The notes under the pieces were generated by a model, which made no database searches, had not been told where the DNA came from, and worked only from the letters and a program-made list of their open reading frames with translations. The position numbers and the translations under genes are program-made. A stretch of 64,000 bases of DNA from Dolomedes plantarius (taxonomy: Eukaryota > Arthropoda > Arachnida > Araneae > Dolomedidae): positions 5,516,308 through 5,580,307 of the forward strand of contig OU015495.1 of NCBI GenBank assembly GCA_907164885.2, read 5' to 3'. This document shows, in pieces, positions 1 through 13,769 of this stretch (position 1 is its first letter; each line of letters starts with the position of its first letter).

Positions 1-170
1 ATATCTTAATACACTAGGGCTAATTAGACCGGGACCTAGTGCTTAAATTCAATTCCGAACGGCTACAAACATCCATACCAAGAATGGGATTCGAAACCAT
101 AGACTCTGGTACCGAATGCCAGCGCTCAAGCTCTTCGGCCATCGCCCGGCTTAAGCAGTAGGTAGCGGTC
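1..170 (-). repeat. tRNA-derived SINE fragment (family B)
   Basis: Read on the minus strand, this stretch has a tRNA-like head. A B-box-like GGTTTCGAATCCCA lies near 86-99, and an A-box-like region lies near 130-155. The lower part (about 15-65) matches the tail module of the SINE at 34905-35112 and the two tail copies at 21195-21320, including a GGGACCTAGTGCTTAAA-like motif. The copy runs off the left window edge. The family name is mine. Confidence 0.55.
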
Positions 171-3107
171 AGTTTAGACACTACTTCAAAAATGTCTGCA
201 GCACCCTCAGTTCATTCACCTCTCCGTTGGCTCTGGTCAGTAAGCAACACGACAGCCTTTTATGGACTAATGAGAACACTTATTATTTTCAATGTTATAC
301 GACCTTTTCTTTTGTCATCTCATTTACAATATTCCGTGTAGATGGTTGTTAGTCAGAAAAAGAAATGCATTTATCCAACCTGACGAAAAGGGATGAAACA
401 CTTTGCCAAGAATGATTGCTTCCCATAATTAGTTGTTATGACTGCAACAAGATTAAATTAAATTTAAGAAGTCTACAGAAAACGACTTCCCCGCAAAGGA
501 GACGACCTAAAATTGACCCCAAAACAACATCTCCAAAATGAGAAATAAAACTTGCTGCCATAGAATTAAACTGAGGGAAGATGAAAAATAGCACTTAACA
601 ATATTTTATTCAGACATTACATCATTTAACGTTGCAATAATTATTACTCTTAAGACCATCCTCATCATAAATTAAATCTACACTTATTCATTTCCTTATA
701 TATATATATATACCTATGAATACATTAATCACAATGGTTACACTCACATACTACATAAGAACGGGTGGCTGGTGACCTGTAGGTATTTAGCACTTTATAT
801 GAGCTCATAATAAATATAAAAAAATGCATATTACCTAAGTTGATTTAAAGCTATATAAAAAAAGGGAGAAGAAGGAAGGAAAGGCAACATAGGAGAGCTC
901 AAAGAAGGAAGGCATGCCACGTAGACTAAGGCCTCTCAGGATCTTTCGGAGCAAGCATTCTTCATGGATTCCAAGTGGTGAAACCCGGCATCTAAGACGG
1001 CAAAAAAAGGGTGACGATGTTTTATGGAGCTCCCGGCGAACCCGTCTGATTCTCTCAGCCCGATTACCCCTCAGGAGCAAAACTTTTTCTTCACCCCCGC
1101 TTCGCCTGAGGCGTATCAAGGGATACACGTAAAATATAGTAAACATTCAGGAATATTGACTATGTACGAAGTCTGTCGAGTGTAATAGAGCTTGCTCCGT
1201 ACCTTCAGAACAAACAGATATCAGAAGCATCGAAGAAACAGAATCTTACATCAGCTGACGTTTACCATAATATTTAGTTTGTGAAAAGGCTATATCTTCT
1301 TTTTCGTATACTGGTTTACTAGGAAAAAAATATTTTTCTAAAAATACTGATCCATTTTATAATTTACACGGTGAATATCCCCATGAAAGGATTCACTAAC
1401 AATCTCTCGTGAAAATTACATAGATAACACTAGGCTCGCCATTTCATTTTCATTCAAACTTTCCAGCTTTGTATACTCTCTGCGTGAGATGTTCGTAAAG
1501 GAAGGACAATAGCCCATATAGATACAGTTTTGAAAAACCCAAAAGTAGAACAAAAATACCACGCAGGAAATAATAATAGCATTCTTTTGACGTCACAAAC
1601 TTTAATACGTTATCTTCTTTTGAAATATTGCACTAATAATTATCGAGAAACATGGATAGTGATGTAAATAAAATTTATTTAAATAGGATGTTCAGACATT
1701 TGTGATTTTTTTCTTAATTTAGACTGAAGTTTTTTTATACATATTAATGATCATTTTACGTTAACGGTGATGAAATAGCATTAGATCATCATCAGTATCA
1801 TCAGATGTTACATTAAAAGCTTTTACTAGTTGAAAAATAACTGTTTTACTAGTTTGAGATTAAAAAAAATCGTATTAAATATGAAAATGTGTTTTCCCCC
1901 AACATATTTTCTTCAAATACTGTTTTTACAAGAGTAACAAAGAGTCGAGACTAATAATCTTTATTGTGTATCTTGCGCATTAGCTTTTGTCATGTTTGCT
2001 AGTTCAAACTTTTTTTTTACATGATATTAACTATAGATTTCCCTAAAACTGAAAGCATCTTTTAAAGCGTACGGTAGAAGGATATTAAGAAAGGTGAGTC
2101 GGGACAAGTGCGAAATGCCCACATAATTTTTGAGGTTTTTAATTTGTAGTACTGCCATCTTTTGGAATATACAGTAAAAGTTTTGTACATTCACATGATA
2201 GACACCGAAGTGCATTTGAGCTAAGTAACATCCAGGGATGTTTAAAGAGTATCACATGTTTATTCACTTCCACTGGTGAAACTTGGCACTTACTCCAACG
2301 CCATTGCAGAGAAAAACAGACAATACTTAAAGACCAAATACGAATTTAACCCGTTTTCGCTCGGCAAGTACGTATTTGGCCCTCACTTACATTTTCGAAT
2401 CCGAAAGTTTGAAATATTTGAATTATAAGTTTTTGAATGCTTCTTTTGAAAGAGGGGGCTTTCGTGTTTAAGCTGTAAAAACGTTCATATTTGCAGCTGC
2501 TAAAATTTTATACAGTCATTCAAAGTCATACTTTGTAAGTTTTTGCCCGCATTTGCCCTGATACGCCTTACTTAATTTCTTACTAAATTTCCTTTATTTT
2601 ACATTACAGTAGGAAATTGGTTCCTTAATGTTTTTAATATTTTCAAGCGCAGTTTGTAAGGCATATATTTTTATTACACTCTTTCTAGCCATATATTTTT
2701 GCTATGAAAATAAGTTTTATTTTGTAATTTACAACCATATTAAATTCTCAAATTTTACTTACATTCTGTGATACTTATGACAGAATCCTGAATGACTGAT
2801 TTCCCCCCATTGTTTAAGTTTTAATGTAAATGAATAATATGCTAGGTAAGTGGATATTTCGATTAGTTACGGATTCTGGTATACATAAAAAATTTTCCTC
2901 TATAACTTGACCTTAGTAAATACTACACCTCAGATTGTTATGGCCGTTTGAAATTTTAATATTGTTCGCTCAATAGATTGAAAATTTGTCAGTTCCCAAT
3001 ACAATTTAGCGAATTTCAGTTTTTGGAACTGGGGGCTATGTCAGGTTAGCCTGCCTATAGTTAAGTCCGTGACCACTAGGTACGCTGGAGATGCATGCCT
3101 ATTAATA
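171..3107. other. No recognisable gene; AT-rich, one GC-richer patch
   Basis: Most of this is AT-rich sequence without a supportable gene. A patch at about 905-1135 is GC-richer and open on both strands (72 codons plus, 103 codons minus), but neither translation resembles a protein I know, and arginine-rich runs on both strands suggest a repeat fragment. A short (TA)n run lies near 697-712. Confidence 0.5.
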
Positions 3108-3109
3108 TA

Positions 3110-4067
3110 CAGGTTCTGTCCAGAAAGTAATGAGACTGAATTTTTCGCGCCAAGCTGAGGGCTAAAGGGGCGGAGTTTGCGGGTGATACGGGTGGGGGGT
3201 CTGTCAGCTACAGAGTCTGGCGGAAATCAGCTGACCTTGGGCCTTTGCAGAGCACGGATCGCTCGTGAAGCAGACAACTGTTTGAAAGTGACGGTGGATT
3301 TTCAGAATGAAGCGGAGTGTCGAGCAGCGATACGCAATAAAGTTTTGTGTAGAACTAAACAAATCGGCTACTGAGACGCTTGCCATATTACAAGAAGCCT
3401 ACGGGAAGGATTCATTGCCAAAGGCTCAAGTATTTAGGTGGCACAAAGCCTTAAAAGACGGAAGAGAGGACGTCGAAGACGAACAACGTGCTGGGAGTCC
3501 ATCAAGTTCTTGAATTTCATACAATGTGGCTAAAATTAAATCTCTTTTGGACTCTGATCGTCCAAGGGAATAGTGCAAAAAGAGTTCGTGCCACCCGGAC
3601 AGAGTTAATGCAGATTTTTGCAAGGAATTGCTTTAAAGGTTGAGGAATCGAATCGCGCGTCCTCCCGAAGCTCACAAACAATTGGATTTCGCACCACGAT
3701 AATGCGCCGGTCCACACATCCTTCAAAGTGACTCAGTTACTGGCAAAACACAACGTCGCAACTCTACCCCAACCACCGTACAGCCCCGATCTGTCACCGC
3801 TGGACTTTTTCTATTCCCTCGATTAGAATCCAGCTTAAAAGATCATCGATTGGAAAATCTGGAGAACTTGCAGAAAAACGTTACGCGTGTTCTGAACAGC
3901 ATTCCAGTTGAGGACTTCCAGGCGGGTATCAATGAGTGGCATAGTCGTTGGCAACAGTGTATTAATTTAGGAGGAGGCTGTTTTGAAGAATATTAAGTGT
4001 CTGTAAAATTATTTTCAAATAAACGAATTTTATGGAATCAGTCTCATTACTTTCTCGACAGACCCTG
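3110..4067 (+). mobile_element. Internally deleted mariner (Tc1/mariner superfamily)
   Basis: The ends form imperfect terminal inverted repeats of about 30 bp. The left end starts CAGGTTCTGTCCAGAAAG and the right end reads back as CAGGGTCTGTCGAGAAAG. TA dinucleotides flank both sides (3108-3109 and 4068-4069), as expected for target duplication. At 958 bp it is shorter than a full mariner (about 1.3 kb). The coding region keeps the N-terminal helix-turn-helix and the C-terminal part of the catalytic domain but lacks the middle. It is non-autonomous. Confidence 0.9.
3307..3830 (+). pseudogene. Mariner transposase remnant, missing first catalytic Asp
   Basis: The first 68 codons (3307-3513) are a mariner-type DNA-binding head: an IKFCVELNKSATET helix, VFRWHKALKDGREDVED and an arginine/glycine/serine-proline turn, then a stop. 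After a gap the frame near 3682-3825 shows HHDNAPVHTS, with the second catalytic Asp, and PQPPYSPDLSPLDFF, with the third acidic residue, spaced as in DD34D mariners. That frame ends in a TAG at about 3824. The block that should carry the first catalytic Asp is absent, so the protein cannot cut DNA. The start is the first Met upstream of the helix-turn-helix. What I see is the motifs; DD34D family membership is established knowledge; inactivity follows from the deletion. Confidence 0.85.
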
Positions 4068-4082
4068 TATGTATTTAAACTA

Positions 4083-5500
4083 CACTCATGGACAAAAAAA
4101 TTAGCGCACCAAGAAGGAGTCGTCAAAATGAAACGAAATTTTACTTACGTAATGACTACTTTGATATAAGTAAATTATAAGGAAATCAAAGAAAAAGGAT
4201 AATTTATTTCAGAGAAAAAGGCAAAAGAACGGAGGAGTTAATACTCCGTTGGACCCCCTCTAGCGAGAATGCACGATGCGATACGATCGGGCATTGAGTC
4301 ATACAAGTTCTGTATGATGTCTTGAGACATTTCGTTCCATATTTGCTGTAACCTTGCCTCTAGTTCGTTCAAACTCGTGGGATGCCCAACTCGTCGTCCC
4401 AAATGATCCCAGATATGCTCGATTGGAGACAAATCTGGGGATCGCGCAGGCTAAGGAAGGGTAGTAACAGTGCGGAGGCAGTCTTGTGACGCCCTTGCCG
4501 TATGAGGCTGAGCATTGTCTTGTTGAAAAATGGCTCCTGGGAGCCGTTGCATGAGTGGCAACACATGTGGTTGCAGGATTTCATGAACATACCGCTGGGA
4601 TGTCATGATTCCACGGAAAATTACTAGGGGTGACCGTGTATTGTAGGCAATGACACCCCATACCACCACACCAGTTGTGGGAGCGATGTGTCGCTGTAAA
4701 GCAAAGGCAGGATTGAAGCGTTTACCACGGGCTCTCCACACATGAACACGATTGTCATCACTGCCGAGATTGAATCTGGATTCGTCGCTAAAGACGACCT
4801 GGTTCCATTCCGCTGCAGTCCAGTTTCCTCGTGCGCGACAAAACTCCAAACGGAGGCGTCGATGGGTGGGCGTCAAGGGCAGCACACGTAATGGGCGCCG
4901 CGATACCAACTGTCCTTCAGCCAGGCGCCTTCGTATGGTTCGAGAAGACACAGAGGTCCCTAGTAAAGGTGCTACCTGTGCCTGGATAGCGGCCGATGAA
5001 GCATTTGATTGTACGCGTGCATTTCTTACGATGTCGAGTGGCGGTCTTCTCGACGACTGGTCTGTTGAGGGCGTTCTGAGCCTGGTCTTCGTGTACATGA
5101 CATCTCTCGGGTCCACTGGTCCCAACACCTCCTCACAACACAATCAGAGCGGCCTAATTGACGAGCTACTCGCCTAGCTGACCACCCAGCTTCCATCATC
5201 CCGACGATTCTCCCCCTCTCAAACTGCGACAACTGCTTATATTGTCTTCGAACACGGCGTAATGGCATGTTTATCTCAGATCTTCCTTTGTAAATGATTC
5301 AGCACACTCAAACAAGCTTTGGTTACCTGTTTTATACTCCACAGAGTACGATGTTCAACGCCCTCTACCGGCTATACCTAATGCGCAATCACGCTGCATT
5401 TCTAATCTTTTGCATATCTCCCCGACATGTACCTTCATTGCAAGTTTCGTTACGATCCCGCAATTATTTCTTGGTGCGCTAATTTTTTTGTCCATGAGTG
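4083..5500 (-). mobile_element. Full-length Tc1-like element
   Basis: The terminal inverted repeats match perfectly for 33 bp, starting CACTCATGGACAAAAAAATT at the left and reading the same inward from the right. The element is flanked by TA at 4081-4082 and 5501-5502. The 1418-bp length is close to the usual Tc1 size, with one transposase gene on the minus strand. The perfect ends imply a fairly young insertion, although the gene is broken. It lies 13 bp from the mariner at 3110-4067. Confidence 0.95.
4238..5268 (-). pseudogene. Tc1-type transposase, one frameshift and one stop
   Basis: The gene runs from 5268 down to 4238, about 343 codons, the normal Tc1 length. The N-terminus has a paired-type helix-turn-helix (FERGRIVGMMEAGWSARRVA). 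A frameshift near 5030-5045 moves the reading frame. The catalytic region follows with VVFSDESRFNL (Asp 1), FQQDNAQPHTA (Asp 2) and SPIEHIWDHLG (Glu), the DD34E pattern. A TAG at 4451-4453 replaces the Trp expected before the PARSPDLSPIEH stretch; the frame is open on both sides, so this is one base change. The C-terminal block ends at 4238. With only two lesions it is a recently dead copy. The product would have been a cut-and-paste transposase that binds the 33-bp ends. Confidence 0.93.
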
Positions 5501-5502
5501 TA

Positions 5503-7655
5503 TTTTATTTCCCAGAATATCAATATTTCAGATTTTCTCAAGCTGTTTTTATTTGCATATTTCTATTTATTGCTTTATCGTCTTAAAAATGATACTAAAA
5601 ATGAAACGGATAAAATTACTTCTACCAGCTGCCTTATAAATATCTGAATACCGATAATTTAGAAAATTAAATTTATTTTATTGCATTGAAGCTCACATTA
5701 TGGTTATTTATACCCATATGAGCTTAAAGTTGTCCATTATGGTTACATATGAAATTCATTGGCGTGAAAACTATGTATTCATTTCTGTTGCAAAATTGTC
5801 ACCATAAAATCCAGCTTTATGAAAACACATCAACTTTACATCGCTGTCAAAAGAAAAAAAATTACTCAACTGTAATAATCAATTCCTATATTCCAGTATT
5901 CATATACGTACGTTTCAAATTAAATTAACTGCATATAGGCATTTATTTGTATTATAAAAGCATATATAATGTTTCACGTCTGTAAGAATTTTATAAGGAC
6001 GCTTAATTAAAAAGAATTATTTAAAAATCAAATCGGACAGAATGTGTATCTAGGGAATTCAGTATAAACAAATGCTATTCTCAAACGCTGTTCAAATAAT
6101 ATGTTCAATCGGAAAGGCAATTAGTGAAGCAAATATAATTAGTTTAACTCGCTAATATGATGCATACAAAATGAGATTTTTATAAATTTCATTAATTGAC
6201 AACATGGAGATTTAAAAAAAACCACCTATATATTTTCAACTGGTTTATTCAATTTAAAAGAATCTTTATTGATTTACTTGAAGTAATCTCATACTAGCCG
6301 GAAAAAATGAACTAAATACGCGAGAAATTCCTTTGCTAGCATATAAGGTAGAGGGAAAATAAATACAATTTCCGTCTTAATTAAGTCTTGGCCATCGGAT
6401 CTGTTTGATAATTGTGTTCGAAGCGGAGAATAAGACGAAAAAAGGAAACTTTATTTTTTTATCCCAACAGCAATCGTCTAGGTTTTTTTGCGCAAGATAA
6501 GCTGTTATAAATATTAGCGTAACACGCACACAAAATTTGGGTAGGAATTTACGTTTATATGTTTATTATTATCATTAATTCATAACTGAATTGTAAAAGT
6601 AACTTTAAAAATTCGAAAACTTATAATAATAGTGTCGAAATGTATACGATTTTATAAAAGTTTAAACAAAGCGCTTTTAATGCATGTAAATTCATGGAAT
6701 ATCCTGCGTGTATTAGCTACAAAAATTAAGTTAGGTTTAAGAAAAAATAGTTTTCAAGGCTGTAAAGATAAATACTCAAAAGGTTATGTGAATTGAGAAA
6801 ATTATGTAAGCCTAAGGGAAATTTATTCAAAAGTTATCAATTTTCCTGTTTGAAATTAATTGTTTGTGGACATTATAAAGCTATGGCGCCTCAAGCGTCA
6901 CTGTTTGGAAAATCTGACGTTTTGACATTACCATCTTTCATAACTTTATTGGATATTTGCCTCTGATAAGAATTCATTTTTCTTGCATTTGTGCACATTA
7001 CAGATCTTACTAGTAAAATATGGAACACACTGCTTATGCATTAAAAATATTGAGGTAACAGGTGAATTTTTTTTTACTTTTGATGTCATTTTTGTTTCAC
7101 GAATCTTTTTGGATTTAGTATCCTTTTGAGATTGAAATATGATTGAATAATGATACATAAACTGTAGCTAGGGCGATGGATATAAGAAAGTATCTGATGC
7201 TCAAAACTGAGAAGCAATGTAATATCAATGTCAATATTATCTTCGAGAGAAGTTTAATCCGGTTGCCTGAGGCTGTCGAGATAAAAAAAATATGGCATCA
7301 TTGAGATTGGGTGGAAGTCTGTTAAATATTTATATTGAACATTAACAAAATAGGGAAACAAGAATTTAATTGTCTATTGGATTATTAAAATATTAGATTG
7401 GACGACTGGAATGATGAACTCTATTATAGGGAATTATCTTTATTCGTGACAATAATCAAAGTTCTTCCCTGAGTTTCCTAATTCTGTTATTTCCACTAGC
7501 ATTGCCAGCTGAAAATAACGGAAACATAGCATTACATCAAAGTGTAACTGTTACATTTGTATTGACTATTTTGCCCTACCTTCCCTGTTTCCGCAACACT
7601 GCAGAGCAAAAAACTTCATTTTTGGCGCTTTTTCTGAGACGCTAAATTTTGATGA
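5503..7655. other. No recognisable gene
   Basis: AT-rich sequence with only short open frames (up to about 70 codons) and no protein similarity that I recognise. No terminal repeats or RNA gene motifs stood out. Confidence 0.5.
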
Positions 7656-7660
7656 CCCTA

Positions 7661-7740
7661 TATCATCACGTCACGTGATGATTTAGATGCAACGTCACTA
7701 TATCGTCACGTTGCATCGTGACTTCCCTATATAAATAGCG
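7661..7740 (+). promoter_or_regulatory. Two palindromes followed by a TATA-like box
   Basis: At 7662-7682 the arms ATCATCACG and CGTGATGAT flank a 3-bp centre. At 7686-7717 GATGCAACGT is repeated inverted as ACGTTGCATC across a 12-bp spacer. TATATAAATA follows at 7728-7737. This arrangement could be a promoter, an LTR U3 fragment or the end of a hairpin-forming transposon. No downstream gene was found, so function is inference only. Confidence 0.3.
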
Positions 7741-8051
7741 TGAATCGTCATTACAGTAAGTAAATGGTGTGTTTTGAAACTGAGTCGAGACTACGAGGTT
7801 ACAAAGATATCCTTTTACAAAGATGCCTCACAAAGTGACCTAGCTGTGGGTTTTCATTTTCATAAAAATTGAGATGTAATACACATACTGGACGTCTGAG
7901 TGATGCCACTAACAACATGCCTCGAAATCGATACTTTTAATTAATATTGTTGAGCCCATTTGCATTGATACGAATTTCCGTATTACGTATGATTTCGAAT
8001 ACATACATACCATGAATCTAAAATTTCCCATTTCTTTATCTTACTCGAAAA

Positions 8052-8384
8052 ATCCACCATATTTTAAAAAGAAAAGACAAAACCTTTGTGCTCAAGGTAT
8101 AAACAGGAAATCCAACGTAAATAAAGCACAAATAGCAGTAAGGTGCAATTTTGCATACGGCCGTTTCGAAGCTACAGAGGAGCTTCTTCATCAGTGCAAA
8201 GAACTTAGTGGCAGCATGCGCACTTGTCTTGTAGCTTAGTTTTCGGCTTTTAGAGCTGCCACTAAGTTCTTTGCACTGATGAAGAAGCTCCTCTGTAGCT
8301 TCGAAACGGCCGTATGCAAAATTGCACCTTACTGCTATTTGTGCTTTATTTACGTTGGATTTCCTGTTTATTCCACCATATTTT
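8052..8384. repeat. Perfect long palindrome, 116-bp arms
   Basis: The left arm is 8099-8214 and the right arm 8256-8371. By eye the right arm is the exact reverse complement of the left over all 116 bases, around a 41-bp spacer. A 13-bp direct repeat, TCCACCATATTTT, lies just outside (about 8052-8064 and 8372-8384) and may be a target duplication. Open frames of 75, 117 and 72 codons seen here on both strands are by-products of the symmetry. It could be a foldback transposon or the result of a recent inverted duplication. I do not recognise the family. Confidence 0.9.
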
Positions 8385-8449
8385 CCCACCTTTCCTTTGA
8401 CCCAGCATGTAATAACTATGCCGATACAATTATTGTTTACACTTTTTCT

Positions 8450-8646
8450 CGTGGTGGACCAGGTGGCGCAGTGGTTTGGCCCACGGGTAATCTCTGAGTG
8501 TCTTCACAGCCAGGTAGTGGGTTCGATTCCCGCTTGTCCGAGGACAAGACTGAGAATAGGGAGCCATGTTGGCTCACCCATAGGGTGCTTACGTAATAAA
8601 GAAGCCAACGGATTTGCGGTGTGGATGGGAGAATGTCGTAATAGAC
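8450..8646 (+). repeat. tRNA-derived SINE (family A)
   Basis: An A-box-like GTGGCGCAGTGGTTTGG lies near 8463-8479 and a B-box-like GGGTTCGATTCCC near 8519-8531, spaced as in a tRNA promoter. The body shares the GGCTCACC...ATAATAAA module with the SINEs at 36178-36395 and 57590-57800. The foldback MITE at 8650-8842 directly follows the end of the SINE sequence. RNA polymerase III would transcribe an intact copy. No trailing A-tract is visible. Confidence 0.75.
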
Positions 8647-8649
8647 TAA

Positions 8650-8842
8650 GCCCGTCTGCACCCGGAGCAACTCAAAAGAAACTGATAACTGACTGGTTAC
8701 AAACCCGTCGCGACGGGTTTGTAACCAGTTGCGCCGTGTGCGTGGCTCCATTCAATTACATAGGTTGCGACTCATCACGGACTGGTTTGTGATTTGAGTC
8801 AGTTATCAGTTTCTTTTGAGTTGCTCCGTGTGCAGACGGGCT
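8650..8842. mobile_element. Foldback MITE, Harbinger-like, copy 1
   Basis: The ends are GCCCGTCTGCACCCGGAGC and, inverted, GCCCGTCTGCACACGGAGC, extending through AACTCAAAAGAAACTGATAA. The interior is itself palindromic (ACCCGTCGCGACGGGT). TAA precedes the left end and overlaps the right. A close relative lies at 44542-44755. There is no coding capacity, so it would have been moved by another element's transposase. The PIF/Harbinger assignment rests only on the 3-bp TAA-type flank. Confidence 0.75.
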
Positions 8843-8869
8843 TAATTAAAAAAAAATAAGGTTTTCTAG

Positions 8870-9459
8870 TGCTTGAATTATTGGACAGTATTTTATCAAA
8901 TCTAAATATTATAGTCGTACCACTATCGTATCACTATTTTTTTCCCACTTCTTCTTTTTTTTTGTTGTTTTACGATGGAGGACGATCAAAACTAAGACAC
9001 ACAAGTAAAAAATTAATAAGTGATTTCGGACTATAAATCTTATGTCTGCATCAGAGCAGAAATCACAAGATGGGCTTATCTCTTTCCGACAGTTCACAAA
9101 TGGGGTCGTCAAATTCTTTCCTTTACGTGAAGAAATAAAAATATTTTCAGTCCTTTTTGTTCGTCAGTTGAAAGCAGGGAATAGAAAAAGATTCACCTAT
9201 CAGAGGGTTGGAAGAGACAAAATTTCTGTTCTCTAGCTCGAGCAACAAGACAGAAATCGAAAAAAATTGATAAAACAATACGGGAAAATAATAAAACAAT
9301 ATGTTAAAATAAATAAAGCACGAAAACAAAAATTAATTAAGATTAGGATGAAATATCTAAATCCATGACTACTAAACGCTCCTGTGAATACAAACGGATA
9401 ATTAATTTTTTTTCAAGCTGAAATCAATCACCATATTTTAACTCCGTATCTGAATATAG
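8870..9459. other. No recognisable gene
   Basis: AT-rich sequence with short poly-T runs near 8935-8960 and only short open frames. No family or RNA gene is recognisable. Confidence 0.45.
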
Positions 9460-10154
9460 TCTATATATATAAAACAGTTCCGTAACTGACTCATTCATTC
9501 ACTGACTGACTGACTGACTGACATACAACGCACAGACCAAACCGCTGGACCTAAAGAGCTGAAATTTTGCATGGCGATTCTTCTAATAGTGTAGGGGTGC
9601 ACTAAGAAAGATTTTTCAAAAATTCTTCTAAGATTTTTTTAAATTTAATTTTTAAGCTGATTTTTAAACTTTTTTTACGTTTGCATTTAAAATAATACAT
9701 TGAGGGTTATAAAATTTATATCACGAGAAAGATCATAAAAATTCCTTCAAAATGAAATTTTTTTCGAATTTTTACCTCCATTTCCTGATTTTGGGGGAAT
9801 TTTTAAAGATTAATTTTTAGAATTTAATTTATTAAATGCTGATCACGTGATTTCTTTTTCTGGTACTTTCAATAAATTTATCGTCACGTGCGTAACAACT
9901 AAATAGACAAAAAAATATTTTTTTCTCTTTCTAATGCAGCAGACGATTGGATATTATCCAAAAAAAATGCATATCCCTTACGATTTTTTTATAAATATAT
10001 ATATAGATATAGATATATATTTTACATCAATTGTATACATTGATCATCGCATTTATTATAAATATATATATTTATTTTTTGGCATAAATTGCATACGTTG
10101 ACCGTTGTATTTAATTTGAATGTACTCCGTAGCGAAGCGCGGGTTTTCAGCTAG
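9460..10154 (+). mobile_element. Non-autonomous Helitron / HINE-type element
   Basis: The 5' end starts TCTATATATATAAAAC. A (CTGA)n tract follows at about 9503-9523, then a conserved block with ACCAAACCGCTGGACCT. The 3' end has a GC-rich potential hairpin (CTCCGTAGCGAAGCGCGGG) and finishes CTAG at 10151-10154 followed by T. TC...CTAG ends, no inverted termini and a 3' hairpin are Helitron hallmarks. There is no Rep or helicase coding. A (TA)n block lies inside at about 9992-10070. Copies on the same plan occur at 22907-23823 and 36566-37299. Confidence 0.8.
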
Positions 10155-11919
10155 TTTACAATAAAACTTTGCTATCAGTACTTATTCCTCACTTTTAATA
10201 AATGACCCCAGTCAAATCTGTTTGTATTCTTACTGATCGGTATTTATCAATGATGTTCAGTTTTATTAGATCAGGTTTTTGTTCTATTTTCAAGGAAAAA
10301 CATTTGCAAATAAATGCCTCTCTTAATACCCTACAAATATTGTTCTGTTTTCCATCTTCTAAAGTCGTGTTTAGTTTAGTTTTTCTTCCTTCGATTTTGG
10401 GAGTGACGCTACGCACAAGCTTAAGAACTTAAACCCCTTTCCTGAATTTCTTGTGTCCCCGCATATATCGACACACACGAAATTTCTACCTGAAAACTCT
10501 GCTGTTTTCCCCTGTCCTAAACAATAATTCTCGATTGGTTAATGTTCCTAAAGACATATTTTAAGGAGACTGAGTCACTCTTCTTTCTTTCTTTCTTTCT
10601 TTGTTTAAAAAATTTAAAGCGATAGCTTAGGTGAAAACATAAATCTTTCAATAGTTTATCCATATTCTTAAAGCTTTTTAAAAAATTGTACTACATATGG
10701 TGTACAAATACTTTACGTCAAGAAAACAAATAAGTGAGAATGCATTCGCGTGAGAAATCCTATTCATCATTTTCATCGATGAATCTTCTAGCTTTTTACA
10801 GAAATAATTTCTTTTACTGTTATTAGAAGTATATTATGTCTAATCCCATCATTTTATCTTCCAGACAACTAATGACCGTTTAGACATTTAATATTTATTC
10901 GTTCAGAAAAATTCAAACTAACTTCCCATACAATCCATTGTGCAGCAAAGAAGGTTTACTTCGAGAAAATTTAATTAAATATTTCAGTACGTTTGCTTTA
11001 TTGGGGATTCAAGAGTTGGAATTGATTATTTCTCATTATTACAGATTTCTGAATGCTATCGAAAGAAGGATTCTTATTTCGACATTTTCAATTGATTTAT
11101 CTTTACTTTTTGTCGAAGCAAAGCCATACTAAAGATTTCTGTCATTGATAACCATTATAAAATATAATGCATTTCAGTAACTATAAAATTTTTAATATCT
11201 CTAATTTATCAAAATAGTCATTATAATAATTTTTTTTAACAACGATGAAAATTAAATTATTTTAACTATACTAAACTTTACGAATTTCGTTTCACTAAAA
11301 AACCAGAGCATTAAAATTTAATTATCTAAATTTAATTACTAGAAATGACGAGATCTCTAACTTCTCTGAATATAATTAAACATAAAAAAATGATCCCCCC
11401 ACTAATAGATAGATGACAGAAATTTGAAAGAAATGACAATTTCTCTTCTAGACTTAATGATGAGCACTGAGTAAAAAAATGAATAAATTAAAAAAGTTAC
11501 ATGTGACTCATTATCATAAGATATATAATTCTGTTTTATTTATCGAAAAAATGCATGGGAGTTTTATAAATTGGGCCCTACTGCCCACTGTTTACCCTAT
11601 ATGAATTATGCACAAATAAACTCATATATTTTCAATAAAGTAGATAAAAATGAAAAAATACAGAGTTATTTTGCATAATACTCATTGTAAAATTTTTCGA
11701 ATTATACCGAACAACAGTATTTATTAAATGTAGAAGCATAATTATCTTTCTTTAAAGCAAACGGGGAAATAAAATGTGGACGAGAAAGATTATTTTCAAA
11801 AATAACCTTCAAAATACTAATCCTAGATGTTTTCAAGAGTTTATATATGCATCAAACAAATGCATAATAATAAAAATTCATCTGACGTTTATATTAGGCA
11901 GTACGATAAACACATTGGG

Positions 11920-11920
<1 letters not shown>
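10155..11920. other. No recognisable gene
   Basis: AT-rich DNA. A short (TTTC)n run lies near 10581-10602. Open frames of 60-76 codons show no recognisable similarity. Confidence 0.45.

Positions 11921-13769
<1,849 letters not shown>

Noticed and set aside
4752..5177. 141-codon plus-strand frame inside the Tc1 element
   Set aside because: It is the antisense shadow of the minus-strand transposase.
8012..8497. Paired open frames on both strands sharing the same peptide
   Set aside because: The identity comes from the perfect palindrome; the frames mirror each other and have no start context or known motif.
8450..8540. Possible tRNA gene (A and B boxes)
   Set aside because: The cloverleaf is not complete and the body is shared with two other copies, so it is a SINE head.
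8322..8792. 156-codon plus-strand frame
   Set aside because: It spans the palindrome, a SINE and a foldback MITE, so it is a chance frame through repeats.
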